From Hamadaea sp. (GTDB lineage Bacteria > Actinomycetota > Actinomycetes > Mycobacteriales > Micromonosporaceae), in assembly GCF_013362815.1 (NCBI RefSeq), contig NZ_JABFVK010000006.1, forward strand, positions 1 through 64,000: a DNA stretch of 64,000 bases, given 5' to 3'. The notes under the pieces are model-generated. The model was not told the origin of the DNA. It made no database searches and was given only the letters and a program-made list of their open reading frames with translations. The first letter of the stretch is position 1; each line of letters starts with the position of its first letter. The position numbers were made by a program, and so were the translations under genes. Shown here one piece after another: positions 40,534 through 48,084 of this stretch.

Positions 40534-41754
40534 ATGACCGCCGACGCTGACGCCGTCCTCGCCCTCACCACCCGGCTCGCCCGCGCGCTCGTCGCGGGGA
40601 GTTTCGAGGGAACGCTGCTGGCCGAGCGCCGGCTCCGGGCGGTCGCCGCCGCGTACGGGCAGCAGGCCGAGGTGGCGGTGCTGCCCGAGTCGGCGACCGT
40701 GGCGCTGGACGGGCGGACTCATGTGGTGACTGCGATCCCCGCAATTCCCCTCCTGAATCGGGCGTCCGCGGTCAAGCAGTGGTTCGCCGACGTCACTTCC
40801 GGACGGTCCACGATCGACCAGGCCGACCGGCAGCTCGCGGCGATCCAGCAACTGCCGCCGCCGTACGGCCGAATGCTCAAAGTGCTCGGAGTCGTGTTGT
40901 TCAGCGTCGGGTTCGGGGTGTCCATCCAGGCCACCTGGCAGCAAGTCGTCTTCACCGCCGTCGCCGGCACGCTGATCGGGCTGCTGGTGGTCGCCACCGA
41001 CGCCTGGCCGCGGCTCCGGTGGATCGCACCGCTGATCGCCTCGACCGTCGTGGCGATCGCCGCGCTCGCCGCCACGCAGCACGGCTGGATCAGCGGCGGC
41101 CCGATACCGTTGCTGCTCCCAGCGCTGTTCGTCTACATTCCGGGCGACTCGATCACCATGGCCATGCTCGAACTCTCCTCGGGGCGCGCGACCGCGGGCG
41201 CGGCACGCTTCGCGCAAAGCCTGGCCGCGCTCGCGGTCCTCGCGTTCGGTCCGGTTGCGGCTCTCGTGCTGCTCGACCTGCCGTCGAGCTCCCTCACCGA
41301 CGTCTCGCCCGCCGCGACGCTCGGCCGGGTCGCGGGGTGGCTCGGCTGGATCGTCTTCACGGTGGGCGTGCTGCTGGTCTTCGGCATGCGGGCACGCGAT
41401 CTGCCGTGGGCGCTCGCTGTCGTCCTCAGCACGTACGCCGTGCAGCTGCTCGCCGTCCGGGCGGTGGGTGACGTGGCTGGCACGTGGTTCGCGGCCGCTG
41501 CGATGACGGTCCTCTGCTGGCTGCTGGACCGGTGGCCGGGCAGTCCGCCGCCCTACGTGATGTTCCTGGGCGCCTTCTTCGTGCTGACCCCGGGCTCCCA
41601 CGGACTGCGGGGTCTGGACTCCTGGATCGGCGGGCACCCCATCCAGGCCGTGCAGAGCCTGACCGACATGCTCGGACTGCTCGCCGCGATCGCCCTCGGC
41701 ATCCTCACCGCCGCGACCATCGTGCCCGCGCCCCGGACGCTCATTTCTCGCTGA
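40534..41754 (+). CDS. ThrE-type threonine/serine exporter family protein
   Basis: A 406-residue membrane protein with a soluble N-terminal domain (about 1-120) and about ten segments. The layout and the motif GDSITMAMLELSSGRATAGAARF match the ThrE/DUF1212 family, in which the N-terminal part has hydrolase-like residues. Substrate unproven. CACAAT ends six bases before the ATG. It overlaps the convergent YbdK-like gene by 14 bases. Confidence 0.82.
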   Translation: MTADADAVLALTTRLARALVAGSFEGTLLAERRLRAVAAAYGQQAEVAVLPESATVALDGRTHVVTAIPAIPLLNRASAVKQWFADVTSGRSTIDQADRQLAAIQQLPPPYGRMLKVLGVVLFSVGFGVSIQATWQQVVFTAVAGTLIGLLVVATDAWPRLRWIAPLIASTVVAIAALAATQHGWISGGPIPLLLPALFVYIPGDSITMAMLELSSGRATAGAARFAQSLAALAVLAFGPVAALVLLDLPSSSLTDVSPAATLGRVAGWLGWIVFTVGVLLVFGMRARDLPWALAVVLSTYAVQLLAVRAVGDVAGTWFAAAAMTVLCWLLDRWPGSPPPYVMFLGAFFVLTPGSHGLRGLDSWIGGHPIQAVQSLTDMLGLLAAIALGILTAATIVPAPRTLISR

Positions 41755-42859
41755 ACGTACGCGTCTCGGCCACGATCGACGCCGTCACCTTGTGCAGCCC
41801 CTTGCCGGAGCTCAGCGCCCGTCGCTGCCGTTCGGCCGAAGTCCCGCGCTTGGCGAGCTGCTGCAACGCCTCGTCGACGTACGCGTCGTCCCCGGTGGCT
41901 TCCAACGCCGGGCGCACGTGACGCAGGAAACGGCGTACCAGATCATTGGACGCCACCGCGTCACCCGCGACCGCGTCGACCAGCTTGCCCCGCAGCCCTG
42001 ATCGCGCCGCCCGCCAGGTCGCGCCGCGGAGCAGCTCGTCGGCGACGTCGGGGATCGGGTCGCCGCGCTGCTCCTCCTCGGCCGCGGTGACGACGAGCGC
42101 CCGCGCAAGCGCGGCGATGAGCAGCACGTCGTCGAGCATGGGGCAGGCGTCGGCGATCCGGATCTCGAGCGTGGGATAGCGCTGGGACGGCCGGACGTCG
42201 TAGTAGATCATGCCGTAGTCGCCGATCACCCCGGCCTCGATGAGCTTGTCCACGCGGCGGTGGTACTCGCCGCGGTCGGCGAACAGCGGCATCGGGCCCG
42301 AGGTCGGCCACCGGGACAAGACGATCGCCCGGTAGGAGGCGTAGCCCGTGTCCTGGTTCTGGAAGTAGGGCGAGCCGGCCGAGAGCGCGAGCAACACCGG
42401 CAACCAGCCGCGGATGCGCCGGATCAGGTGGAAGGCGAGCTCCTCGTCCGGTACGCCCACCTGCACCTGACAGGCGCAGACCTGCTGCTCGACGGCGAGC
42501 CGCCGGTACTCGTCGGAGATGCGGCGGTAGCGCTCGTCGGGGTAGACCGGCGCGGTGACGATCCCGCAGTCGGGCACCGTTCCGGCGGCGGCGATCCACA
42601 GCCCGACCTGGTCGCCGGCCCGGATGAGGGTGGAACGCGTGGCCACCAGTGCCTGCCGCAGCTCGGTCAGGTCGTGGCAGACCGGCGTCGCCGTCTCCAC
42701 CATCGCCTGCTGGAACTCCTGATTCGGCAGCCCGAACACATCGTGCGCACCGAAGGCCGCCAGCAGCTGCCGGGCGCCCGGCGCGAGGCGTCCGGTCGCC
42801 GGGTTGAGCAGGTGGAACTCCTCTTCCACCCCAAAGGTCAGCCCGACGCCGCGGTCCAT
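41741..42859 (-). CDS. YbdK-family carboxylate-amine ligase (GCS2)
   Basis: A 372-residue ATP-dependent ligase with the hallmark TFGVEEEFHLL near the start and QVCACQVQVGVPDEE in the centre. The family joins glutamate to amines or cysteine; E. coli YbdK has weak glutamate-cysteine ligase activity. In actinomycetes, which use mycothiol, the true product is unclear. CATGGT lies six bases before the ATG. Confidence 0.85.
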   Translation of the reverse strand: MDRGVGLTFGVEEEFHLLNPATGRLAPGARQLLAAFGAHDVFGLPNQEFQQAMVETATPVCHDLTELRQALVATRSTLIRAGDQVGLWIAAAGTVPDCGIVTAPVYPDERYRRISDEYRRLAVEQQVCACQVQVGVPDEELAFHLIRRIRGWLPVLLALSAGSPYFQNQDTGYASYRAIVLSRWPTSGPMPLFADRGEYHRRVDKLIEAGVIGDYGMIYYDVRPSQRYPTLEIRIADACPMLDDVLLIAALARALVVTAAEEEQRGDPIPDVADELLRGATWRAARSGLRGKLVDAVAGDAVASNDLVRRFLRHVRPALEATGDDAYVDEALQQLAKRGTSAERQRRALSSGKGLHKVTASIVAETRTFSEK

Positions 42860-42983
42860 GACTCAACCATGTCAGGTGGGGTCGCCGCGTTCACGCCCAA
42901 TGCCGGATTCATACCTCGAGACCAGCTTTTATGGTATTAATGCGTCCTCCCCGCGGTCACGCCGGACGAAGCGGAAACGGCGA

Positions 42984-43020
42984 CACCGGCGGCCGCCTCG
43001 AAGGCGGCGGCGCGCCGGTG
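42984..43020 (-). terminator. GC-rich stem-loop past the GT87 gene
   Basis: CACCGGC and GCCGGTG form the outer stem, and GCCGCCT and AGGCGGC the inner stem around CGA, with a small bulge. There is no T-run, as usual in high-GC genomes. Confidence 0.5.
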
Positions 43021-43026
43021 CCCACA

Positions 43027-43053
43027 TCCGTCCATAAAGGATACATAGACGGA
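43027..43053 (-). terminator. second stem directly after the GT87 stop
   Basis: TCCGTC and GACGGA flank a 15-base AT-rich loop, ending three bases from the stop codon. With the GC-rich stem after it, this probably separates the GT87 gene from the ligase gene on the same strand. Confidence 0.42.
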
Positions 43054-43055
43054 TC

Positions 43056-44237
43056 TCACATTGCAATTGCGCGCTCACGTTCGGTGGGCGTCGCCGCGAC
43101 CGTCGTTTCCATCGGCCTCTTCGTCGCCGGCCTTGCCGCCAGCAGGCCCGCGTACGCCAGGAACGCCAGTCCGCTCAGCAGGAAGCAGTTCGCCACCGCG
43201 GTGACCCAGCCGTGCCAACCGTATTCGCCGGGTTCGCCGAAATGCGGAGTCCACCACATCGGCGCGAGGACGAAGATCGCGTACGCCCCCGCCGCAATCC
43301 GTCGCCAGCCGTCGCGGATCAGCACGGCGAGGGCCGGCACCACCCAGACCCAGTGATGCGCCCAGGAAATCGGCGACACGAGCAGGCCCGTCATCCCCGT
43401 AGTCGCGACGGCGGCCAGCCAGTCCCCCCGCCGAGCCAGCGTTGCGGCGATCGTGAGCCCGACCAGCCCGATCAACAGTGGGATCACCGGATACCAGGAG
43501 TCGATGGCGGGATCGTTCGTGAACAGCCGGCGCAGCATCCCGTACGGGGACTGGTTACTGACGTAGGGGGCGCCGACGCGGGACGTGTCGTAGAACAAGT
43601 GCAGCCAGTACATCCGGGAGGCGTCCGGCGCGACGAGCAGCCCGAGCAGTCCACATCCCACGAACGTCACCGCGGCGGTCAGTGCGGCTCGCGTACGCCC
43701 GGCGACGAGCAGGAACACGATGAAGATCGCCGGAGTCAACTTGATCGCAGCCGCGACGCCGATCCATACGCCGCCGAACCGGCTCGCGGGCCGGCTACGC
43801 GACACCAGCCAGACGTCGAGCAGGATCATCGCGAACAGCAGCAGATTGATCTGCGCCTGAAACAGCGTGTGATACACGGGCTCCAGCAGCAATCCGGCGG
43901 CAACCGCACTCGCCAGTGACAACCGGGTGACCGGCCGTCCCGCCAGCCGGAGCACGACGGCACACGCCCCGGCGAACGCCGCCACCGAGAGCAGCTGCCA
44001 GAGCAGCCGGGCCGGCGTCAACGGCACCACCGACCACGGCGCGAACACGAGCGCGGCGAACGGCGAGTATGTGAACCAATGCGCCAGCGCCTGCTCGGTG
44101 TACAGGCGCGCATCGTCCACGATGGCCTGACCACCCCACATGTAGACGGAGAAGTCGAGCGAATCCCAGACGAGGGTGAAGACCACGAGGGCGGCTATCT
44201 CGACCGCCAGGACGGCGTACACGGCTCGCTTGATCAT
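43056..44237 (-). CDS. GT87-family mannosyltransferase-like membrane protein
   Basis: A 393-residue glycosyltransferase of the polyprenyl-phosphate-mannose type with about ten membrane segments. The early acidic loop is DSLDFSVYMWGGQAIVDDARLY, and SPFAALVFAPW follows; relatives extend lipoarabinomannan-type glycans. The ATG at 44237 is chosen because TAGGGT is seven bases upstream; a GTG at 44246 is an alternative. A 9-bp inverted repeat overlaps the expected -35 position. Confidence 0.82.
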   Translation of the reverse strand: MIKRAVYAVLAVEIAALVVFTLVWDSLDFSVYMWGGQAIVDDARLYTEQALAHWFTYSPFAALVFAPWSVVPLTPARLLWQLLSVAAFAGACAVVLRLAGRPVTRLSLASAVAAGLLLEPVYHTLFQAQINLLLFAMILLDVWLVSRSRPASRFGGVWIGVAAAIKLTPAIFIVFLLVAGRTRAALTAAVTFVGCGLLGLLVAPDASRMYWLHLFYDTSRVGAPYVSNQSPYGMLRRLFTNDPAIDSWYPVIPLLIGLVGLTIAATLARRGDWLAAVATTGMTGLLVSPISWAHHWVWVVPALAVLIRDGWRRIAAGAYAIFVLAPMWWTPHFGEPGEYGWHGWVTAVANCFLLSGLAFLAYAGLLAARPATKRPMETTVAATPTERERAIAM

Positions 44238-44255
44238 GCGAGCCACCCTACACTG

Positions 44256-44280
44256 CGCGTATACTCTCGGTGTATACGCG
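44256..44280. promoter_or_regulatory. inverted repeat at the GT87 promoter
   Basis: CGCGTATAC and GTATACGCG are perfect 9-bp arms around a seven-base spacer. The site covers the -35 position for the TAGGGT box (44250-44245, minus strand), so it is a likely repressor or activator site. The cognate regulator is not evident nearby. Confidence 0.55.
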
Positions 44281-44317
44281 GGACGAATAATGCCCTGACC
44301 AGTGCGTACGCGCTAGA

Positions 44318-44899
44318 TCAGGGCTTCTCGGTCAGCAGCTGCGAGAGGCGTACGACCCGGACGGGGACGTACGAGCCGCTGCGCAGCCGATAGATCTCCA
44401 CCGACGCGTCCAGCGGGTCGTCGGCCGTCTCGTCGATGATCCAGTACTCCGGGATGCCCGCCAACGCGTACTCCCGGAACTTGAGCTCTCGGTCGCGGTT
44501 CACCGACAACTTGTCCTTGGCCGGATCACCGTCGTGCGAAATGATCTCCACAGCGACCTCGATGGCGGCCGGGTAGAGCTTCCTCGCCCGCGACCGAAGG
44601 AGCTCCTCACGGGAGACGGCGACCGCGACGACGTCGGGCCGCCAGATGTTGTCGCCGACCACGACGACCATGTCCTCGGCCGCCCAGGCGTGGCGCCGCT
44701 TCAGATAACCCCGGACATCGTCGGAAGTGGCGTCGTGCCACGCGCTGGGGGGCGCCATGATCAGCAAGTCACCGTCTTGGATTTCGAAGGGGACATCGAG
44801 ATCGATGCTGTCGATGTCGTCAGCCGTCAAGAACCCGGCAGGCACCCAGCCGTGAATCTCGTAGCCGACACGGTCGACCTCCGGCATCACCGCGGTCAT
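44318..44899 (-). CDS. Uma2-family (DUF820) putative endonuclease
   Basis: A 193-residue PD-(D/E)xK-fold protein. WRPDVVAVAVSREEL gives the acidic metal ligand, AAIEVAVEIIS the second, and DKLSVNRDRELKFREYALAG the lysine region, followed by IPEYWIID typical of Uma2. Function unproven. The ATG at 44899 has a GGAGGAG ribosome site; longer frames upstream lack one. Confidence 0.85.
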   Translation of the reverse strand: MTAVMPEVDRVGYEIHGWVPAGFLTADDIDSIDLDVPFEIQDGDLLIMAPPSAWHDATSDDVRGYLKRRHAWAAEDMVVVVGDNIWRPDVVAVAVSREELLRSRARKLYPAAIEVAVEIISHDGDPAKDKLSVNRDRELKFREYALAGIPEYWIIDETADDPLDASVEIYRLRSGSYVPVRVVRLSQLLTEKP

Positions 44900-45050
44900 G
44901 GGCTCCTCCTCCCGGCGCTCCGACGACATGTCCACCCTTCCGAGTCCTCCGACCAGCGGAACCGCGTTGTCAGGTGTCCGACAGAACACCCGTGCGATAA
45001 CCGGGGTACTTGCTACTCATAGCGTACGTCCAGCTACGACGCGCGGCCGG

Positions 45051-45674
45051 TCAGGATTCGTCCTCGGTGGCTAGCCGCTGGAACAGGATGTGGTCCTGCC
45101 ACCGGCCGGCGATCTTCAGGTAGCGCCGCGCCAGCCCGATCCGCTCGAATCCGTTGCGCCCCAGCACTTTCTGCGATCCCGCGTTGTGCAGCATCGTGCA
45201 AGCCTCCAGCCGATGGAGGCCCATCTCGCCGAACGCGAGGTCGATCATCGCGGCGACGGCCGCGGTCGCCACACCGCGGCCGTTGGCCGACTGAGCCACC
45301 CAATAGCCGAGGTGCGCCGCCTCGACCGGGCCACGCTCGATCATCGTCAGCGAGATCATGCCGACGATCTCGTCCGCACCCTCCCCGGGCTCGCTCTCGG
45401 CCGCACCGCTTCGGGCCGCACCGCTTCCGGCGGCACCGCGTTCGGCGGAGCGACTTTCGGCGAGGCCGCCGGCGGGGGCCAGGATGACGCAGCGGTTCTC
45501 GGTTCCGGCCGCGCGATTGGCTTCCATGACGGCCAGCCGCAGCTCCGTGCCCTTCTGCGTGAAGAAGGAGTCGTCGCGTACGGGTTCCCAGGGCTGCAAG
45601 AAGTCGCGGTTCTCCCGGTAGGCCCGGAGCAACTCCGGAGCGTCGGCCAGCACGGCCGGACGAATCTTGATCAT
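45051..45674 (-). CDS. RimJ/RimL-type GNAT acetyltransferase with a repeat insert
   Basis: A 207-residue acetyltransferase: IKIRPAVLADAPELLRAYRE, GYWVAQSANGRGVATAAVAA (CoA loop), LGLHRLEACTMLHNAGSQKV. Between two strands it has an extra Ala/Gly/Ser/Glu-rich loop coded by 15-bp tandem repeats (45399-45460). Last gene of the arsR-SRPBCC-GNAT operon, overlapping by four bases; TACGCT six bases before the ATG could also give a separate leaderless message. Confidence 0.83.
   Translation of the reverse strand: MIKIRPAVLADAPELLRAYRENRDFLQPWEPVRDDSFFTQKGTELRLAVMEANRAAGTENRCVILAPAGGLAESRSAERGAAGSGAARSGAAESEPGEGADEIVGMISLTMIERGPVEAAHLGYWVAQSANGRGVATAAVAAMIDLAFGEMGLHRLEACTMLHNAGSQKVLGRNGFERIGLARRYLKIAGRWQDHILFQRLATEDES
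45399..45458. repeat. 15-bp minisatellite inside the GNAT gene
   Basis: Four 15-bp units start at 45399, 45414, 45429 and 45444; the first two differ by one base and the rest are more worn. As 15 is a multiple of three, changes in copy number would keep the frame. Confidence 0.65.
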
Positions 45675-46207
45675 GGGCCGAGCGTACCCCGAAGCTCCTT
45701 CGCGTACGCGTCGTGCAAGTCCTGCCAACCGTGTCCCAGGGCGGCCTGCCCCCGGATCGGCGGAACGGGACGGCCGTCGAGCAGCCGTTCGCACACGTCG
45801 AGGCAGAGGTGCCAGCCGGCCGCCGCGCGCGGGAGGTCCTCCGATCCTACGACCGTGTGCTTCAGCGTCAGCCGCGTCCCCCACGGAGTCGCCGTGAGTT
45901 CCCAGCGCAGCAGGTCGTCATGCCAGGCGTACTCCAGCAACGTCGGCGGTTCGGCGCGCAGGACCGTCGCAGGCAGGTCGACCGCAAGGTCGCCGTCGAT
46001 CATCGCGAGTGTCGTGGAACCGAGTTCACCCAGATCCCGCTCGGCTCGGAACGGCGCCCACTCGGCCAGTTGAGCCGGGTCGGTGAGAGCGGCCCACACC
46101 CGCTCCGGCGGATGATTCAAGTCGCGGACGAATTCCAGGGTCCACCGGCCGTCGTCGGCCCGCGTGGCCGTGGCCTCGCGCATCGGGCCGGGTTCGAAAG
46201 TGGTCAT
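45671..46207 (-). CDS. SRPBCC (AHSA1-like) domain protein
   Basis: A 178-residue START-like protein: LEFVRDLNHPPERVWAALTD and LAEWAPFRAERD, then LLEYAWHDDLLRWELT, as in AHSA1 proteins. Usual partner of ArsR-type regulators; binds an unknown hydrophobic ligand. The ATG at 46207 shares its A with the arsR stop and has GGAGG four bases ahead. Confidence 0.85.
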   Translation of the reverse strand: MTTFEPGPMREATATRADDGRWTLEFVRDLNHPPERVWAALTDPAQLAEWAPFRAERDLGELGSTTLAMIDGDLAVDLPATVLRAEPPTLLEYAWHDDLLRWELTATPWGTRLTLKHTVVGSEDLPRAAAGWHLCLDVCERLLDGRPVPPIRGQAALGHGWQDLHDAYAKELRGTLGP

Positions 46208-46554
46208 CACTCCTCCAGTGCATTCGGATCAAGAGCCGTCCCATCGATCGCTTTCCGATCGAGGTGGCGCTCCAGCGCGTCGAGATGCCGGGGCCACAGC
46301 TCGCGATAGGGCGCGAGCCACTCGTCGACGGTCAGCAACGGGGCCGGTTCGATCCGGTACACCCGGGTCTGCGCCGCGATCCGGCTCGTCACGAAACCGG
46401 CATCGCGCAGCACCTTGAGATGCTTCGACACCGCAGGCTGGCTCATCGCCAGCGAACCGACCAGGTCCCCCACCGTGCGGGGCGACCGGCGCAACTCGTC
46501 GAGGATCCGGCGCCGGGTCGGCTCGGCGAGAACGGCGAACGCGTCAACTGCCAC
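46207..46554 (-). CDS. ArsR-family regulator
   Basis: A 115-residue winged-helix repressor: FAVLAEPTRRRILDELRRSP, VGDLVGSLAMSQPAVSKHLKVLRDAG and the wing VTSRIAAQTRVYRIEPAPL. No metal-binding cysteines, so the signal is not a metal. It is first in an operon with the SRPBCC and GNAT genes. CATATT is seven bases before the GTG. Confidence 0.88.
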   Translation of the reverse strand: MAVDAFAVLAEPTRRRILDELRRSPRTVGDLVGSLAMSQPAVSKHLKVLRDAGFVTSRIAAQTRVYRIEPAPLLTVDEWLAPYRELWPRHLDALERHLDRKAIDGTALDPNALEE

Positions 46555-46562
46555 GCCACCTA

Positions 46563-46586
46563 ATATGCCCGCAACGTTATATGCCC
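46563..46586. promoter_or_regulatory. direct repeats upstream of arsR
   Basis: ATATGCCC occurs at 46563-46570 and at 46579-46586, 16 bp apart, in an AT-rich stretch that also holds the palindrome AACGTT (46573-46578). Probably the autoregulatory site. Confidence 0.42.
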
Positions 46587-46602
46587 GTCAAGGCATGTCC
46601 CC

Positions 46603-46666
46603 CGTTGATCATGAACCTAGGGTTCCGGCCGACGGCGCGCCGGACCTCCTAGGTTCATGATCAACG
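46603..46666. repeat. 19-bp perfect inverted repeat past GH53 (family C related)
   Basis: CGTTGATCATGAACCTAGG (46603-46621) and its exact complement (46648-46666) enclose 26 bases that can form a smaller stem. It begins nine bases beyond the GH53 stop on the minus strand. The right arm contains TAGGTTCATGATCAACG, the end of the family C repeats at 27757 and 48015. It probably acts as a transcription end or 3' stabiliser. Confidence 0.72.
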
Positions 46667-46675
46667 CGGGAGACG

Positions 46676-47797
46676 TCAGGGGGTCCAGACGACGTTCGGG
46701 TTGATGTGGCCGGTCCAGTTGAAGATCGCCATGTTGTCCCACTCGTCGCCGGTGCCGTTGATGTTCGCCGGGTCCCAGCCGTTGCCGGAGACGGCGTACC
46801 AGGTCGGCTCCCAGTAGAAGACCCCGATCGCCCCGGCGTTGCGGGCGGTGTTCTGCACGTGCGTGAACTCGGTGGCCTGCCCCGACCAGGTCGCCGAGTA
46901 TCCGCTGCACGGCGTGGAGCTGGACACCGCGTTCGCCTGGCTGTCGGCGTTGGCGGAGGTGAACGGGTACGCCGTCTCCATGATCGAGACCGGCTTGCCA
47001 TACCGGGTACGCGCATCGACGATGACGTTGTACAGATTGGTCAGCGAGCCGTGCCAGAAGCAGTAGTACGACAGGCCCGTGATGTCCCAGGCGACACCCT
47101 TGGCCGTGATGCCGTCGTAGAACCAGCGCATGTTGGCGTCGCTGTCGGCGTCGGCCGTGTGGATGATGACCTTGGTCCCGCTGTTGCACGCCTTGGTCGC
47201 GTTGTACCCGGCCTTCAGCAGCAGACTCAGGTTGGTGAAGTCGTTGTTGACCACCTTGCCGTCGTTCCAGAGCATGCCGACGTTGATCTCGTTGCCGATC
47301 TGGACGCTGTCCGGCGTCGTGCCCTGCGCCTTGAGGCTGTTGCAGACGTCGTAGGTGTAGTTGTACACATCGGTCTGCAGCGTGCTAATGCCATGGCCGG
47401 CCCAGGCCGCCGGCTTGTACTGCTTGCCCGGGTCGGCCCAGGTGTCGGAGTAGTGGAAGTCGACGAGCAGGCTCAATCCCTTGGCCTTCACCGTCTTCGC
47501 GTACGCCAGCACCTTGGCCTTGTTGTTGTAGCCGCTGGCCGGGTTGTTCCAGATGCGCAGCCGGACGTAGTTCACGCCGAGCGCCTTGAGGATGTCGAGC
47601 GGATCACGGGCGACTCCGGATGCGTCGTAGTACGGCGCACCGAGGTCGATCGCGCGCTGCACGGACGAGACGTCCGCGCCGCGCATTGTGAGGGTGTTGG
47701 CGGCCGCGGCAGGGGCCGGGGCGGTGAGTGCTCCCGCCGCGACGGCGACAGCTGCCGCGGCGGCGGAGAACGCTCGAGCGAGAGTGGGTCGGAGCAT
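46676..47797 (-). CDS. secreted arabinogalactan endo-beta-1,4-galactanase (GH53)
   Basis: A 373-residue secreted hydrolase cutting beta-1,4-galactan chains. A signal peptide occupies about residues 1-34 (Ala-rich). Catalytic acids are Glu170 (VQIGNEINVGMLW) and Glu274 (VSIMETAYPF). YVRLRIWNNP and LLVDFHYSDTWADPG are family landmarks. It releases galacto-oligosaccharides for the importer nearby. A GAGGAG ribosome site precedes the ATG. Two copies of the CTGTGAACGTTCACAG operator lie upstream. Confidence 0.93.
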   Translation of the reverse strand: MLRPTLARAFSAAAAAVAVAAGALTAPAPAAAANTLTMRGADVSSVQRAIDLGAPYYDASGVARDPLDILKALGVNYVRLRIWNNPASGYNNKAKVLAYAKTVKAKGLSLLVDFHYSDTWADPGKQYKPAAWAGHGISTLQTDVYNYTYDVCNSLKAQGTTPDSVQIGNEINVGMLWNDGKVVNNDFTNLSLLLKAGYNATKACNSGTKVIIHTADADSDANMRWFYDGITAKGVAWDITGLSYYCFWHGSLTNLYNVIVDARTRYGKPVSIMETAYPFTSANADSQANAVSSSTPCSGYSATWSGQATEFTHVQNTARNAGAIGVFYWEPTWYAVSGNGWDPANINGTGDEWDNMAIFNWTGHINPNVVWTP

Positions 47798-47847
47798 ACG
47801 GGGAACTCCTCGACAGGGACGGAAGACGCCTCCCGGGCGAGAGGCTT

Positions 47848-47863
47848 CTGTGAACGTTCACAG
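47848..47863. promoter_or_regulatory. galactan-regulon operator 1
   Basis: CTGTGAACGTTCACAG, a perfect palindrome, 51 bp before the GH53 ATG. TTGACT on the minus strand abuts it, so it may cover a -35 to -10 spacer. Confidence 0.75.
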
Positions 47864-47936
47864 TCAAGGAACCAGGGTGGTGGACCGACACCAAGAAATC
47901 AATACCGATTTACCTGCACTAATGCCAACGGCCTGC

Positions 47937-47952
47937 CTGTGCACGTTCACAG
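47937..47952. promoter_or_regulatory. galactan-regulon operator 2
   Basis: CTGTGCACGTTCACAG differs from the palindrome at one base. It lies 89 bp centre-to-centre from operator 1, upstream of the GH53 gene, and could allow looping. Confidence 0.62.
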
Positions 47953-48014
47953 AAATGTGCAGACGCGAAGCGTCGCGCCGACGATGGCGAAGTCGATCAG
48001 GTCCCCCCGGAGTC

Positions 48015-48074
48015 GATCAGGGTCCGAGGGACACGACACGCCGGTCGATCACGACCATAGGTTCATGATCAACG
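48015..48074. repeat. 60-bp dispersed repeat, family C copy 2
   Basis: It pairs with 27757-27816. On the minus strand it begins ten bases after the GH42 stop, and GATCATGA can pair with TCGTGATC (one wobble) to form a hairpin with an eight-base loop, suggesting a 3'-end function. Confidence 0.75.
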
Positions 48075-48084
48075 GCAAAAAGGG

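Noticed and set aside
43027-43053. AT-rich stem as a promoter or operator
   Set aside because: No gene starts next to it; it lies directly past the GT87 stop, so an end-of-transcript role fits better.
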